64,000 nt of DNA from Orychophragmus violaceus (Eukaryota; Streptophyta; Magnoliopsida; Brassicales; Brassicaceae). Both the position numbers and the translations under genes were made by a program. Below the pieces are notes generated by a model that was given only the letters and a program-made list of their open reading frames with translations, did not search any database and was not told where the DNA came from. The stretch lies in NCBI GenBank assembly GCA_030180135.1, contig CM058236.1:54277728-54341727 (forward strand), in the 5' to 3' direction. Below are positions 31,911 through 43,227 of this stretch, in pieces (positions within the stretch are counted from its first letter, which is position 1; the number at the start of each line of letters is the position of its first letter).

Positions 31911-34539
31911 TAGCTATTAGAGATTTTCATATTCTCAGGTACCTGAATTTCTTTCTTGTCATGTTTATCATCTCTTCTCGAGATCTTTAATATTTCATTC
32001 CTCGGTACTGCCATTCTCATTCATGCTCCTTTTCTTTTTCGAGGATTCTTATCTTTGGAACCGATAGGTCTATCACGCTTCAAGCGCTCTTTAGACTCAC
32101 TAGCAGTTTGATATTGTCCTTCTGGGACATCCAATTTAACTGGAGCATTTACAGCTGGTATGTGACTTTGTCACTCTATTAGGGCCAGTTGAAGCATCTG
32201 GCAACAAGTTGCTTAACCAATCTACTTGAATTATCTTTCGTACATTCATTTGGACTTCTATTCACGCTCTTTAGTACGAGGATCATAGATAATTCATTTC
32301 TTTTCCAGCTGTTTATTTTCTCTCCCTAAAGTTGGATAAATTGACTCATTAAAAGAGTCTAATCATCAATGGAGAATCATATCCAACATATATTTATAAC
32401 CTCCTTTGAGGTCTCATCTTTTCTATTGTGGTGGAGCAACTTATCCAACTTCTCTAGATGGGGATTTATGGTTCCTGACCCAAAACCAATTTGATGGGGA
32501 GAGCTATTTTACTCTTTGGCTATATGCGAATCAATGCTGCTCAGTTTCACCAGTATTACCAATTAGTCTCGCACACTTTAAGTTGCGGATTTATGACAAG
32601 GATACATACATACGACAATCTTATCGATGTGTTAATATATAAACATATGGTGGATGATCAGTCCACCAGTGGGTGATCAAGCCCACAAACATTTCCTTGT
32701 ATACTTTCCATAAATTAAATAGATTCCAAATCTATTTTGGATATCGTATTGCCTTGTGAGCAAGCAGCATATAGCAGATCATTCGCAAGAATCTCTGGTT
32801 CTTCAACGAATGTCGCATCATTACAAAACCGGGATGACATAACCGGTTTGCCAAAAATTAAACTTTCAGTAAACTTCTGGTTTACCATAACATTTATCTC
32901 CATTTTACTAATCTGTGTATAGTAGTGTAGTACAATTCAATAGATAATGCATGTATTTTCTCCAAAATACATTTATTGCCTCGGGTATTACTTATGTTGA
33001 AGGCATTCAACATTTCCCTTATTGTCTCAACATGATTAAATTTAAAATCCCTTTGGATTTCTTTATAAATGATTCATCAAGTCTATTTTCAGTTTGAACA
33101 TAATCTTCAGGATGTTCCACTTAGTACTTAGAATGGATGTGGGATTCTCTAGTTCTCCCCCTCGAGATAGTAACACTCCAGGTTCATCTATCTCGAATTG
33201 AATCCCACGAAATCAACAACATACCCAACTTAGGTCATGTGTATCTTAGATTCTTTTGACCTTTGAGACTTGGGAAAATATAACGCATTAATGATTTCAA
33301 ATTGCGTTCCCATAGGCAATTCGCTCTTCTAGAGCTGTCAATAATCTTTATAAAACCTAACATTGTACTCACACAAATTTCTTTCATCATCACATATTGC
33401 TACCATCATCATTTTCTCACTTCTGGTGAGGATATGATTTCTTGAAAGAAACTCATCGGGGCTCGACCTTGACCATATCCATATTCATATCCACATATAC
33501 GTCTACAACTACTTATATAGCTACTCCTCGGGTATTGTCATTACTGTGGTACTTTTCTTTTTCAATAAGATAAAATATAAACTCATAGTACGTCTCAAAC
33601 ACTTTTCATGATATTGTGTCTCCAGAACAACAATATTTGCATGAAAGATAGAGCATGACTTCTATAACATCTCTATATGAGTACTTATTCACATACTTAA
33701 AGTCTTATAATCTTATATTAACCAATAAAGATGAGTTTATGACTATATCACATTCTGGTGATCATATATTTCTTTCGCATTAATGTTCCAAAGAATATGT
33801 GGATATTTTACGTCAAGCCACCAATATCCAAAACCTCATGAAATTTGATGGCAAAACAATATGATCATGAACTTTAAACTTATAATCAAACTACACATGC
33901 TACGAAATATTTGTTTGGAGTTGATATGCAAGTTAGCAAAAAGGAAAAATAGAAACTTAAATATTTTCCTTAAAACAAAAAGGAATATATTAATATTTAA
34001 AAATAGAAACTTAAATATTTTCCTTAAAATAGAATCTAAAATTTTGGAAACAATTAAAACAAAAGGGAATATATTGATTTTAAAAATAGTAGGTTAAATC
34101 TTTTCAGAATCTAGAATTTTGGAAATACAATAAAACAAAATCTTTTACTCATAAAAAAATCAAAACGTGTTCATCAAATTGATTAGAACAATAAAATAAT
34201 CAAATCAAAAGCAGTATAATGATTTAAAGCTATTGAGCACAATCACTAATTTATAAACAATAAAATAAAGAATTGAATCCATTAAGATAAACCATGAATC
34301 GATAATAAACATGGTTTAAATACAGGATTAAATCATGACAAATATCAATAAATTATTATTCTAGATAAGTACTGATAATCATCTCTATTATGAATAAGAT
34401 CAGAATAATTTTGGTATTATGGGTATTTTAGAGAAGATGTCACTTATCATCCCAGAATAAGACATAAAATAAACATAAATTAAATCTCACCTTTTCGGTG
34501 TAAGAAAATAGAAAAAGAGAGACTATCGTGCTGATAACG
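31911..34539 (-). pseudogene. Decayed integrase/gag part of Copia, copy 2
   Basis: Only scraps are readable. NDLLYAACSQG near 32740-32790 matches the segment before the Copia integrase core, and weak gag-like frames appear near 32950-33110. The rest is AT-rich leader. The matching region of copy 1 is about 518-3155. Confidence 0.65.
34405..34430 (-). repeat. 26-bp inverted filler copied from hAT MITE 1
   Basis: These 26 bases are the exact reverse complement of 5775-5800 inside hAT MITE 1 (copy 2 version near 42482-42507). Copy 1 has an unrelated 40-base block at the same place (about 3006-3046). See findings. Confidence 0.85.
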
Positions 34540-34713
34540 TGTTGTGAATAGAAGAGAGATAAAAGAATTGGTGATGTTTATTCCAATGAATGAAAGCTCC
34601 TTTATATAGGAGTACAAAGACTTGATGACCAAGTAAAACCTAGTGTACAAGTAATTCTAGAAGCTACTACAAGATGGGCCTTATAATGGGCATCCATCTT
34701 ATTATTCATAACA
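34540..34713 (-). repeat. 5' LTR of degenerate Copia, copy 2
   Basis: 174 bp ending AACA; followed by ATATA at 34714. Primer-binding site on the minus strand at about 34522-34539. Confidence 0.9.
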
Positions 34714-34974
34714 ATATAATAATAATAATTTAATACAAAAAACTATTAAAGATGCAAATAATAATAGCACCATGTAAAACGCTATAATAGATTGCACCAA
34801 ACATAGCAAATTAAAATTAACGCTATTAATTTGCAATAATAACATAGCACGAAAGAAATGCTATCGTAGAGGGGGTCTATTATAGCTACCGCTGTCAGAG
34901 CGTTTGTGGAAACGTTATCTATTACATACCATAGCTTGTATCGTGTGCTATGAATGTTGATTTTTCTTGTAGTG
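34714..34974. mobile_element. CACTA right-end fragment, copy 2
   Basis: Counterpart of 3335-3590, ending TTTTTCTTGTAGTG. A plus-strand reading of TAGCTACC/ATAGC subterminal motifs is conserved. The minus-strand 132-codon ORF across it overlaps the RING pseudogene and is an accident. Confidence 0.65.
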
Positions 34975-34989
34975 ATAATCTTATTAAAA

Positions 34990-35842
34990 ATCAAAGGGAA
35001 TCTAAGCCCAAACGACCACATCATTGACATTCCCACAAGTGCTGGCAATGAGGAGGAGAGACCTTCAACTGTTCCAACAATGTCTGTTCCAGCTTCTTCT
35101 TCTTCTTTGTTTATGCGATCCAATCCTAGAAGCATACGTCGCAGAACAATTCCTTTGAATTTTGGCTTATGAATTTCCATCTAACTAGCCCTCACTCTTG
35201 GACAGATCATTGCAGCCATTGCCGTTTTGTCTTTGTCAAAACATGAGCAACCACGCGCACCATTGTTTGCTTGGATTGTGGGTTATCAGTGTGGATCTGT
35301 TGCATATTATCACTCGAATTAACAAGATTCTGGCTAGCACCGTCCTAATCTTAATGTTGCAGCAGGACCATTCTCCTTCTCCATATCCAGGACATCTGAA
35401 GGAGATGGTCGACAGACTAATACAGCATCTTCTCGCAGTAGTAGATATCATAAGTGCAGCCAGGTAAATATTTTTTAATGTTCACATGCTCTTAGATGAT
35501 CTGAAATGCTAGAATGGAATGTTTTAGTTGTCTCTTCTGTTGAACAATGTTTGCAATCTAGTCGAGTCATCCTGTCATGTTTAACGATTGTTGTTCATAG
35601 TCACTGATTCGAGTCTTTTGATTTTGGCTTTCCGGACTTAAAAAGTTATAGTGGAATACTTCAAAATGGCTCTGGATTGCTTCTTTGCGATATGGTTTGT
35701 GGTAGGTAATGTATGTATATATTCATCTGCAACTGAGGCTCCTAACTTGTACAGGTATTTATTACATTCTTTTGGTTATTCTCACTGTATTATTGTCAAA
35801 GACTGAACCCGTTTTTGTTCTCTCATATGTTTATAGGTTATG
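34990..35842 (+). pseudogene. RING-H2 pseudogene, 5' part, copy 2
   Basis: Same blocks 1 and 2 as copy 1. It is interrupted at 35842 within the RLCLVF codons by a Copia insertion. The stops and frame breaks are shared with copy 1, so the gene was dead before the duplication and before the insertion. Confidence 0.85.
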
Positions 35843-36278
35843 TGTGAAACCTAAGTTCTAAATCAATCCCGAACTTCGCAAGAATCAAACCCCAATGAAT
35901 CTAAGAACTCGAAACACTGAAAAGAAAGAGATGCACAAGACTTTGTTTACCCGGTGTTCACCACACCATCCGATAAGGATGGCTGCTATACTCACCGGAG
36001 CTGAAGATATCAGCAATCCACTAGAACAGCTCAAACTCGAGCTCTTGATCTCTCTCTAACAATGGCCAGGAACGTCTGTAACAAACTTCATAACGTCTCG
36101 CTTAACACTTCGATGAAGGAGACTCAGCTTTATAACTTAGCTGATTACATTAGTATAAGTCATGTGAGTAGCACATGACTTCGGGTCAACACCAAAGAAC
36201 AGTCAAGACCCTCTCCTTCATCTAGTGACTTTGCCCTTTCAGAGAGACCACTTGAATAAGCTGGACAGAATCTCAACA
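35843..36278 (-). repeat. 3' LTR of young Copia
   Basis: 436 bp, TGTGAAACC...CTCAACA (plus strand); identical by eye to 40725-41160. A purine-rich tract (minus strand AAGGTGGAGAAT) adjoins at 36279. Confidence 0.93.
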
Positions 36279-36512
36279 ATTCTCCACCTTGTCCACTTAT
36301 TCTAACTTAGTTCTAGATTCCCTAGGACACAACTGATCCTAAGAGACCATGAGAAACAAACCTTCCCCATGCACGTCTTCTGTATATCACTGCAAAGCCC
36401 TGCAGTCCCTGGTTCTTCTACCAGCTTCATGTTCTTCCTGAGAAAACCCTCCCAGCTTCATATCTTTCTGAGAAAACCCTCCCAGCTGTTTTGAGGTGAA
36501 CTCCACCTCGCT

Positions 36513-39500
36513 TCAATGATCAGTGACTCTAAGAAGCTGCAAAGCTTCTTGAAATTTCCCAACAGGCAATACCTTTGTGAAGATGTCTGCTGGGTTGTAG
36601 GCTGTAGAAATCTTTAGAACCTGTATAACTCTGTCTGTGATCAAGTCTCGAATAAAATGGTACTTGACTGCCACATGTTTAGTACGCTCGTGATATACTG
36701 CATTCTTAGCCAGTGCAATAGCACTTTGAGAATCACAGTATATCTCTACTGATTCTTGAGTAAACCCAAGCTCATTCACAAAACCTCCTAGCCAAATAGC
36801 TTCTTTAGCTGCATTTGTCAATGCCATGTATTCGGCTTCAGTAGTGGAGAGAGCCACAACCTTTTGTAAACTGGACCTCCAACTTACTACATTTCCTCCG
36901 ACTGTAAAAACCACACCCGAGATTGATCTTCGTCTGTCTAAGTCAGCTGCGTAGTCTGAATCACAATATCCTCTAACATAGAAGTCCTTATTCCTTTGGA
37001 AACTAAGTTTGACATCAAGAGACCCCTTAATGTATCGCAAAATCCACTTTACTGCCTGCCAGTGTTCCTTCAGAGGTGCACTCATAAACCTGCAAACCAA
37101 ACCCACGGCAAAGGCAAGATCTGGTCTGGTTCCCACCATCGCGTACATAAGACTTCCCACAGCACTCTGATAGGGTACTGTTCTCATCTTATCTCCCTGT
37201 TCTTGAATTTCTTTCTCTGTAGCTGACTTTAGTTTGAAATGAACTCCTAAAGGAGTAGCAACTGGCTTCGCTTGATCCATTCCTAGATTTCCCAGTACTC
37301 TAAGAAGATAACTTTTCTGAGATATGAGCAAGGTTACAACTGTTCTGTTTCTGCAAATCTCCATTCCCAGAATCTTCTTTGCGTCTCCCAAGTCCTTCAT
37401 ATCAAACTCCGAGCTTAGTAGATTCTTTAACTCAGTGACTGACCTCTTATTCTTGGCAGCTATCAGGATATCATCTACGTACAATAGAAGGTAAATGTGT
37501 CCTTCTGCTGTTTCCTTAAAGTATACGCAGACATCGTATTCACTCCTCTTGAACTTGTTCTTCTTCATGAACTCGTCAAATCTGGTATTCCATTGCCTGG
37601 GAGATTGTTTCAAACCGTAGAGAGATCTCTTCAACAAACATACTTTCTCTGGGTGTTTCTTACTGACATATCCCTCAGGCTGTTCCATGTAGATTTCCTC
37701 GCCTAAGTAGCCGTGCAAGAATGCCGTTTTCACGTCCATTTGCTGAAGTTCCAGATCATAATGAGTCACTGCAGACAAGAGAAGCCTTATGGAAACGTGC
37801 TTTGCAACTGGTGAGAAGACTTCTTGATAGTCTACTCCTTCCTTTTGAGAGTATCCTTTTGCCACTAACCGGGCTTTGAACCTGGGAGCTTCAACCCCAC
37901 TGATCCCTGCCTTTCTCTTAAAGACCCATTTGTTGCCAATGGGTTTGTGGCCTTTGACTCTGTCCACCAGCACCCATGTCTTATTCTTGGCTAGAGAAGT
38001 AATCTCCTCATCTGCCGCTTCCATCCATTTGTCCTTATCTGGATCAGTCAAAGCTTCTTCAAAGTCCTTTGGCTCTGGATTCCCACCATCCTCACTCATG
38101 AGGTATGCATAGCCAGCTATATCTTCATCATCATCATTATCTGCATAGACCTTGTAGTCTTTGAATCTGACAGGTAACTTTGATTCTCTTCTTGGTCTGT
38201 TTCTGGGAGACTGCGGTTCTGACTGATTCTGGTCATCTATAAATTCATGTGAGTTGTTGTCTTCTTGACCTTCAGTCTGTGATTCTCCACCTTGAACTTG
38301 AGCATTTTCATTTTCTTCTTCTTCAGTGTGATTTGATAACCTGTTTTTACCTGCATGATCATAGCTCGAAATTTTGTTAGTTAAGACATTATTAAACTTG
38401 ATACCTGATTGAGTCTCTGACTTCAGTTCTTTGTACATAACGTCTTCTTTGAACACAACATTTCGACTGATGATAACTCTTTCTTCATCTAGTAACCACA
38501 CTCTGAAACCTTTTACCCCATCTGGGTATCCTGTGAAAATGCCCTTCTTAGCTCTGGGATTCAGCTTTCCATCTGAAGAATGAATATAGACCAAGCACCC
38601 AAAACACTTTAGGCCTGATATACTTGGAACAGCTGAAGACCATCTTTCTTCTGGTATTTCAAAGTTAATTGCTGATGACGGGGTTCTGTTTAGCAGATAC
38701 ACTGCCGTTGATACAGCTTCTGCCCAGAAGCGTTGTTCAAGACCACTCTCACTCAACATACTCCTCACTTTCTCCATCAGTGTTCTGTTAAGCCGTTCAG
38801 CTATACCATTCTGTTCTGGAGTATACGTGCAGGTCTTATGCCTGACTATTCCTTCTTGCTTACAGTATGTATCGAACCTCATATTGCAAAACTCGAGGCC
38901 GTTGTCGGTTCTCAGCTTCTTGACCTTCCTTTCTGATTGCGTCTCAACCATTTGTTTCCATTCTAGAAACTTATCAAAAACCTCATCCTTGGTTTTTAGA
39001 AAGTACACCCAAACCTTTCTTGACCAATCATCAGTAAACGAAATGTAATACTGACATCTTCCAAGGCTCATGGGAACATTCGGAGAACCCCAGAGGTTTG
39101 AGTGGATGTAATCCAACTTGGCTTTTGTTGTATGCTGTCCTTGGCTGAAACCAACTTTGTGAGTTTTACCCATAATGCAGTCTTCACAAAACGAAACCTC
39201 TGTCATCTTGTCTTTCTCTAAGCACCCTTTCTTGGCAAGTTCACTCATTGCCTTCTGTCCTATGTGTCCCATCCTACTGTGCCAGAGTTTAGTATATCCC
39301 ACATCTTTGTCCTGTCCACTGGTCTTGTCTGCTGCAATACACAGTTCTGCTTTCTTTGCTGATCCTTGCAACATGTACAATGTATCAACTCCCTTCCTTG
39401 ATCCCTTCATGATAACTGTACACCCTTTTACAATCTTAAGGATTCCCTGTGATCCTTTAAATTCACAGCCCTTCTTTTCCAGTGTTCCTAGTGAGATTAG

Positions 39501-40136
39501 GTTCCTCCCTATGCTAGGCATATATCTAACCTCACTAAGTACAAAGGTTGAACCATCAGAATTGAGGAATCTTACCGATCCTATTCCCTTAACTTCAGAA
39601 CTGGAGTCATTTGCCATTCTGACCTTTCCACCAGAAGTTTCTTCAAACTCAAAGAATACTTCTCTTCTTGGCGTCATGTGGAAGGAGCAACCTGTATCCA
39701 TTACCCATTCTTCAAGATCATTTGCTTCCTGTGATAGATTCACCTCCATGGCAATCAGTCCCACTAAATCTTGAGCATCATCCCTTGCGTGTGATGACTC
39801 CCCTGAACCGTTTACATGGCCTTTTCCATAAGAGTTGTTGTGGTTCTTTCCTTTGTTTCTTTCAATCCATTTGTAGCACTGTTTCTTATAATGTCCTTCC
39901 TTACCGCATATCCAACAGATCTTCTTTCCATCTCTAGACTTAGACCTTGCCTTGTTTCCTTTACCTTTCCCTTGATGCTCTCGGTTCTCTGTTCTACCTC
40001 TGACATAATGTCCTTCTGAGCTAGTTTTGGTACTAGAACTAGTACGTAGCTCTTTTTCTTTTGATCTTGCAGCACTGGTGACATCCTCTAGTACTATGGA
40101 TTCTCTAGCATACTTCAATGTTTCTTTCAGTTGATC
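36513..40136 (-). CDS. Copia pol and C-terminal gag reading frame
   Basis: Open from the codon after the TAG at 40137 to 36513; there is no ATG at the start. Domains: end of gag UBN2; CCHC CWICGKEGHYKKQC (about 39880-39925); protease WVMDTGCSFHMT; GAG-pre-integrase LWHSRMGHIG; integrase with WSRKVWVYFL, RTDNGLEF and NGIAERLNR; reverse transcriptase with RSLYGLKQSPRQW and YVDDILIAA (about 37470); RNase H with CDSDYAADLDRR and STTEAEYMAL. Catalytic residues appear intact. It would only be translated by readthrough of the upstream TAG. Confidence 0.92.
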   Translation of the reverse strand, partial: DQLKETLKYARESIVLEDVTSAARSKEKELRTSSSTKTSSEGHYVRGRTENREHQGKGKGNKARSKSRDGKKICWICGKEGHYKKQCYKWIERNKGKNHNNSYGKGHVNGSGESSHARDDAQDLVGLIAMEVNLSQEANDLEEWVMDTGCSFHMTPRREVFFEFEETSGGKVRMANDSSSEVKGIGSVRFLNSDGSTFVLSEVRYMPSIGRNLISLGTLEKKGCEFKGSQGILKIVKGCTVIMKGSRKGVDTLYMLQGSAKKAELCIAADKTSGQDKDVGYTKLWHSRMGHIGQKAMSELAKKGCLEKDKMTEVSFCEDCIMGKTHKVGFSQGQHTTKAKLDYIHSNLWGSPNVPMSLGRCQYYISFTDDWSRKVWVYFLKTKDEVFDKFLEWKQMVETQSERKVKKLRTDNGLEFCNMRFDTYCKQEGIVRHKTCTYTPEQNGIAERLNRTLMEKVRSMLSESGLEQRFWAEAVSTAVYLLNRTPSSAINFEIPEERWSSAVPSISGLKCFGCLVYIHSSDGKLNPRAKKGIFTGYPDGVKGFRVWLLDEERVIISRNVVFKEDVMYKELKSETQSGIKFNNVLTNKISSYDHAGKNRLSNHTEEEENENAQVQGGESQTEGQEDNNSHEFIDDQNQSEPQSPRNRPRRESKLPVRFKDYKVYADNDDDEDIAGYAYLMSEDGGNPEPKDFEEALTDPDKDKWMEAADEEITSLAKNKTWVLVDRVKGHKPIGNKWVFKRKAGISGVEAPRFKARLVAKGYSQKEGVDYQEVFSPVAKHVSIRLLLSAVTHYDLELQQMDVKTAFLHGYLGEEIYMEQPEGYVSKKHPEKVCLLKRSLYGLKQSPRQWNTRFDEFMKKNKFKRSEYDVCVYFKETAEGHIYLLLYVDDILIAAKNKRSVTELKNLLSSEFDMKDLGDAKKILGMEICRNRTVVTLLISQKSYLLRVLGNLGMDQAKPVATPLGVHFKLKSATEKEIQEQGDKMRTVPYQSAVGSLMYAMVGTRPDLAFAVGLVCRFMSAPLKEHWQAVKWILRYIKGSLDVKLSFQRNKDFYVRGYCDSDYAADLDRRRSISGVVFTVGGNVVSWRSSLQKVVALSTTEAEYMALTNAAKEAIWLGGFVNELGFTQESVEIYCDSQSAIALAKNAVYHERTKHVAVKYHFIRDLITDRVIQVLKISTAYNPADIFTKVLPVGKFQEALQLLRVTDH

Positions 40137-40649
40137 CTACTTCGATGGTAGAGAATTTAGTAACAATATCGCTTGAACCTCTTCAGGAATGTCAATACCA
40201 AGATGACTTAGATCATTCACCAGCTTGAGGAAGTCATCAACATTCTCGTCGATAGATCGTTGTTCCTGCATCTTGAATCCATATAGTTGTAGCTGACCAT
40301 GGACTCGATTCGGAAGAGATTTAGGCATGTACAACTTATCCAGGAGATTCCATGTTTCAGCAGCAGTCGTACATCTTTCGATCTTCCTCAGAACGTGATC
40401 CCCCACATTTAAGAAGATTGTATTCATCGCGTTGTCACATCGCTCCAATCTTTCTTCTTCGTCTTTGATCCGCTTCTTCTCTTTCTCCGGATCCTTGTCT
40501 TCGTCTTCTTTCTTTTCTGGATCTGGATCTTTCTTTACCAGAACATCCTTCAATCCAGTAACACTTAGAAGCGCATACATCCTTTTCCGCCACATCGAGA
40601 AATCTCCTTGTCCATCGAATTTATCGATCTGAACCTTCGGTCCTCCCAT
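40137..40649 (-). pseudogene. Copia gag N-terminal part ending at an in-frame TAG
   Basis: 170 codons starting MGGPKVQIDKFDGQGDFSMW, the usual Copia gag opening, with a charged EKKEDEDKDPEKEKK insert and the UBN2 region (LLDKLYMPKSLPNR). TAG at 40137-40139 stops it inside UBN2, directly after LLLNSLPSK. The frame continues unbroken into pol on the other side. The stop lies upstream of the CCHC knuckle, so termination would give an incomplete Gag. Confidence 0.9.
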
Positions 40650-40724
40650 CTCTTCTTCGATCTTAGATCCTTAATCTTCGATTCTTACCCTCTCGCTGAA
40701 TAACCTTCAGCTCTGATACCAATT

Positions 40725-41160
40725 TGTGAAACCTAAGTTCTAAATCAATCCCGAACTTCGCAAGAATCAAACCCCAATGAATCTAAGAACTCGAAACACT
40801 GAAAAGAAAGAGATGCACAAGACTTTGTTTACCCGGTGTTCACCACACCATCCGATAAGGATGGCTGCTATACTCACCGGAGCTGAAGATATCAGCAATC
40901 CACTAGAACAGCTCAAACTCGAGCTCTTGATCTCTCTCTAACAATGGCCAGGAACGTCTGTAACAAACTTCATAACGTCTCGCTTAACACTTCGATGAAG
41001 GAGACTCAGCTTTATAACTTAGCTGATTACATTAGTATAAGTCATGTGAGTAGCACATGACTTCGGGTCAACACCAAAGAACAGTCAAGACCCTCTCCTT
41101 CATCTAGTGACTTTGCCCTTTCAGAGAGACCACTTGAATAAGCTGGACAGAATCTCAACA
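40725..41160 (-). repeat. 5' LTR of young Copia
   Basis: 436 bp; see element entry. Followed by target duplication TTATG. Confidence 0.93.
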
Positions 41161-41388
41161 TTATGTTTAGTGTTTCCATGCGCACATTTCTTCCACAAAG
41201 AGTGTGTAGACAAATGGCTCAAGATCAATGCCTCTTGCCCTCTTTGCAAGATCGAAGTTGGGGAGAAGAACTCTGACTTGACAAGACAAGGGATATTAAG
41301 CTCACTCTCTTCTGGGGAAAACTATAACCATCAACAACAACGGAATGAACATATAGTTGAGAACGGTATGGCCAGCAACGTTATCTAA
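41161..41388 (+). pseudogene. RING-H2 pseudogene, 3' part, copy 2
   Basis: Starts with the duplicated TTATG and encodes LCLVFPCAHFFHKECVDKW, SCPLCKIEVGEKNSDL and a Q-rich tail ending in TAA. The ORF drawn from 41107 begins in the LTR and is artificial. Confidence 0.85.
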
Positions 41389-42067
41389 GATCTCTGAGAT
41401 TTGCTGCTCCATGTATAAAAAAGCGGTACAAGAAAGCCGTTGTTTTTCTACACCAAAAGCGGGGTTTTGTCTGCCTTATCTCATTGGTAAGAAGGTGAAG
41501 AAAGAAAACCGCAGAGAAAGCTCTGTGCTCTGTAAATACTTTTTGATGTTTCGAATTTGGAAACTTCTGAGTATTTAGGAGAGTTCCAGAATCGGTGATT
41601 TGAGTTTGATTCGATACCCTGGTCTAGCTCAATTACTCTGTCACTGAGGAGACTCACGGCTCAAAATCAAAATAATCTATGAAGAAAGTTTATTGACCAT
41701 GAAAATTTATGAATTTATTTATATATTAAATAACAAGCACTGACTTTGTTGGGTTTTGTAAAAATCGGTAATCCAAAATCTCAGGCTAGTATAAAGATGA
41801 TGATAGCTTTGCTTTTAGCTATCCTGAAACATTTGAGCTATAGAATCATCTAAGAGCAGTATGTGTCCCTGCCAAAACAATTATCCGCATAAACCTATCA
41901 AGAGATGGAAAAGATATGAGGAGCTCTAGGCGTTTTCTGCAGATGGGTTTCCATAAACATATGTGCCAACAGATTTGAACCTACGCAACAAGTTATGGTG
42001 ATCCTTACATAAAGCCACGCCTGAAGAAACGGGAAGAGACTCGTTCACAGCAAGTTACAAAATTTTA
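41389..42067. other. Spacer 3' of RING pseudogene, copy 2
   Basis: Counterpart of 4680-5360; no gene seen. Confidence 0.55.
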
Positions 42068-42156
42068 AACCGAATCATTGAACCGGGCTCTTAATAGTTA
42101 GAATATATAGGCCCATATATTGTAACTATTAAGAGCCCAATAACTGGATTCAGTTT
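42068..42156. repeat. Long foldback sequence, copy 2
   Basis: Same 16-bp inverted arms as copy 1 with the same loop; no change seen between copies. Confidence 0.75.
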
Positions 42157-42178
42157 TGGGGTTGGTCCGACTCAGTGC

Positions 42179-42726
42179 TAGGTCTGGGCATTCGGGTTTT
42201 CGGATCGATTCCGGTTCTTCGGGTTGAGAAATTTTTTACCCAATGGATACTTATGCAATTTCGAATCAGATATCGATTCGGGTTCAACCGGTTCTGGGTC
42301 GGTTCAGGTCTAAAAATTCAGAACCGAATTTTACCCGAAATTTGTAAAAATATATGAATTAGACCCAAAAATCTAGAATTTATTTTTTCTAAAACCAGCA
42401 AAAATAACCGAAAACAAAGAAAAAACAAAAAAAATTATTTGAAATGTCAAAAATATATTCAAAAACCGAAAATAAAACTTTTAAAATACCCATAATACCA
42501 AAATTATACGTATGATATATGAAAATAACTAATATATTTAATAATTTTCGGATCATTCGGGTACCCGATCGGGTATCGGTTCAGTTCCGGGTATTATTTG
42601 ATACCCACGGTTCTAAAATAAATTACCCATCGGATAAATGCTATATAACCAAATCGGTTTCGGGTCAGTCCATTTCGGGTCGGTTTCGGTTCGGGTAATC
42701 GGTTCCGGTTAAAATGCCCAGCTCTA
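42179..42726. mobile_element. hAT-type MITE 1, copy 2
   Basis: 548 bp, same termini and same 8-bp target duplications (42171-42178, 42727-42734) as copy 1. Confidence 0.82.
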
Positions 42727-43227
42727 CTCAATGCGGTGCGGATCGGATCTCGGTACAATCGGGTCAGATCCGGTGCGGTGCGGGTCGGATCCCCAGTCCG
42801 ACTCGGTGCGGAGCTAACTAGCCTTGTGCTTGTTCGCTCATCAAGGAGACCTACTATTACGTCTTTGACTTTGGTTTGACTGCGTTCCTCATCAACTAAT
42901 TAATGAGAGCTTCCCTTTTTGTTCTGTGTTTGACTGTGTTCCTCATCAACTAATTAATGTTGCTTTCATTCCTAAATTGAGTATTCTCAATGCATTTAAG
43001 TTTTGCTCTACCCCTATTCTATTTTGGAATAAAAATAATAATAATAAACAAAAAATAAAATAATTACATATTTTATTCGAAATATAGAGTAATCCCATAT
43101 TTTACTCTATTTTACAATTGAAAATGAAGTAGAATTGGAATAAATTTTACTACAAAATGCAATTTGGAATAAGAAATGGAGTAGAATTGGACATGGTCTA
43201 AGTAGTAACTAGTAGTTTGGTTATGAG

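Larger units (their letters stand above)
29886..34713 (-). mobile_element. Degenerate Ty1/copia element, complete, copy 2
   Basis: LTRs 29886-30059 and 34540-34713 (174 bp each, one difference seen: G at about 30017 versus A) are flanked by ATATA on both sides (29881-29885, 34714-34718). A polypurine tract (CTCCCCCTTG, plus strand) follows the left LTR, and a GTTATCAGCACG primer site abuts the right LTR. RT and RNase H are recognisable, but integrase, protease and gag have decayed. The total of 4828 bp is near full length, so loss was by point mutation and small deletion. Confidence 0.9.
35843..41160 (-). mobile_element. Young Ty1/copia element inside RING pseudogene
   Basis: The 436-bp LTRs (35843-36278, 40725-41160) read as identical. 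Target duplication TTATG flanks the element (35838-35842, 41161-41165), and copy 1 shows the empty site (GGTTATGTTTAG near 4450). The primer site at 40711-40724 reads TTGGTATCAGAG on the minus strand. Length 5318 bp. gag-pol is one frame broken by a single TAG. This insertion postdates the duplication. Confidence 0.96.

Noticed and set aside
40137..40139. TAG as a programmed Gag-Pol readthrough signal
   Set aside because: It sits inside the gag UBN2 region, before the zinc knuckle, so normal termination would give a truncated Gag; kept only as a question for sister copies.
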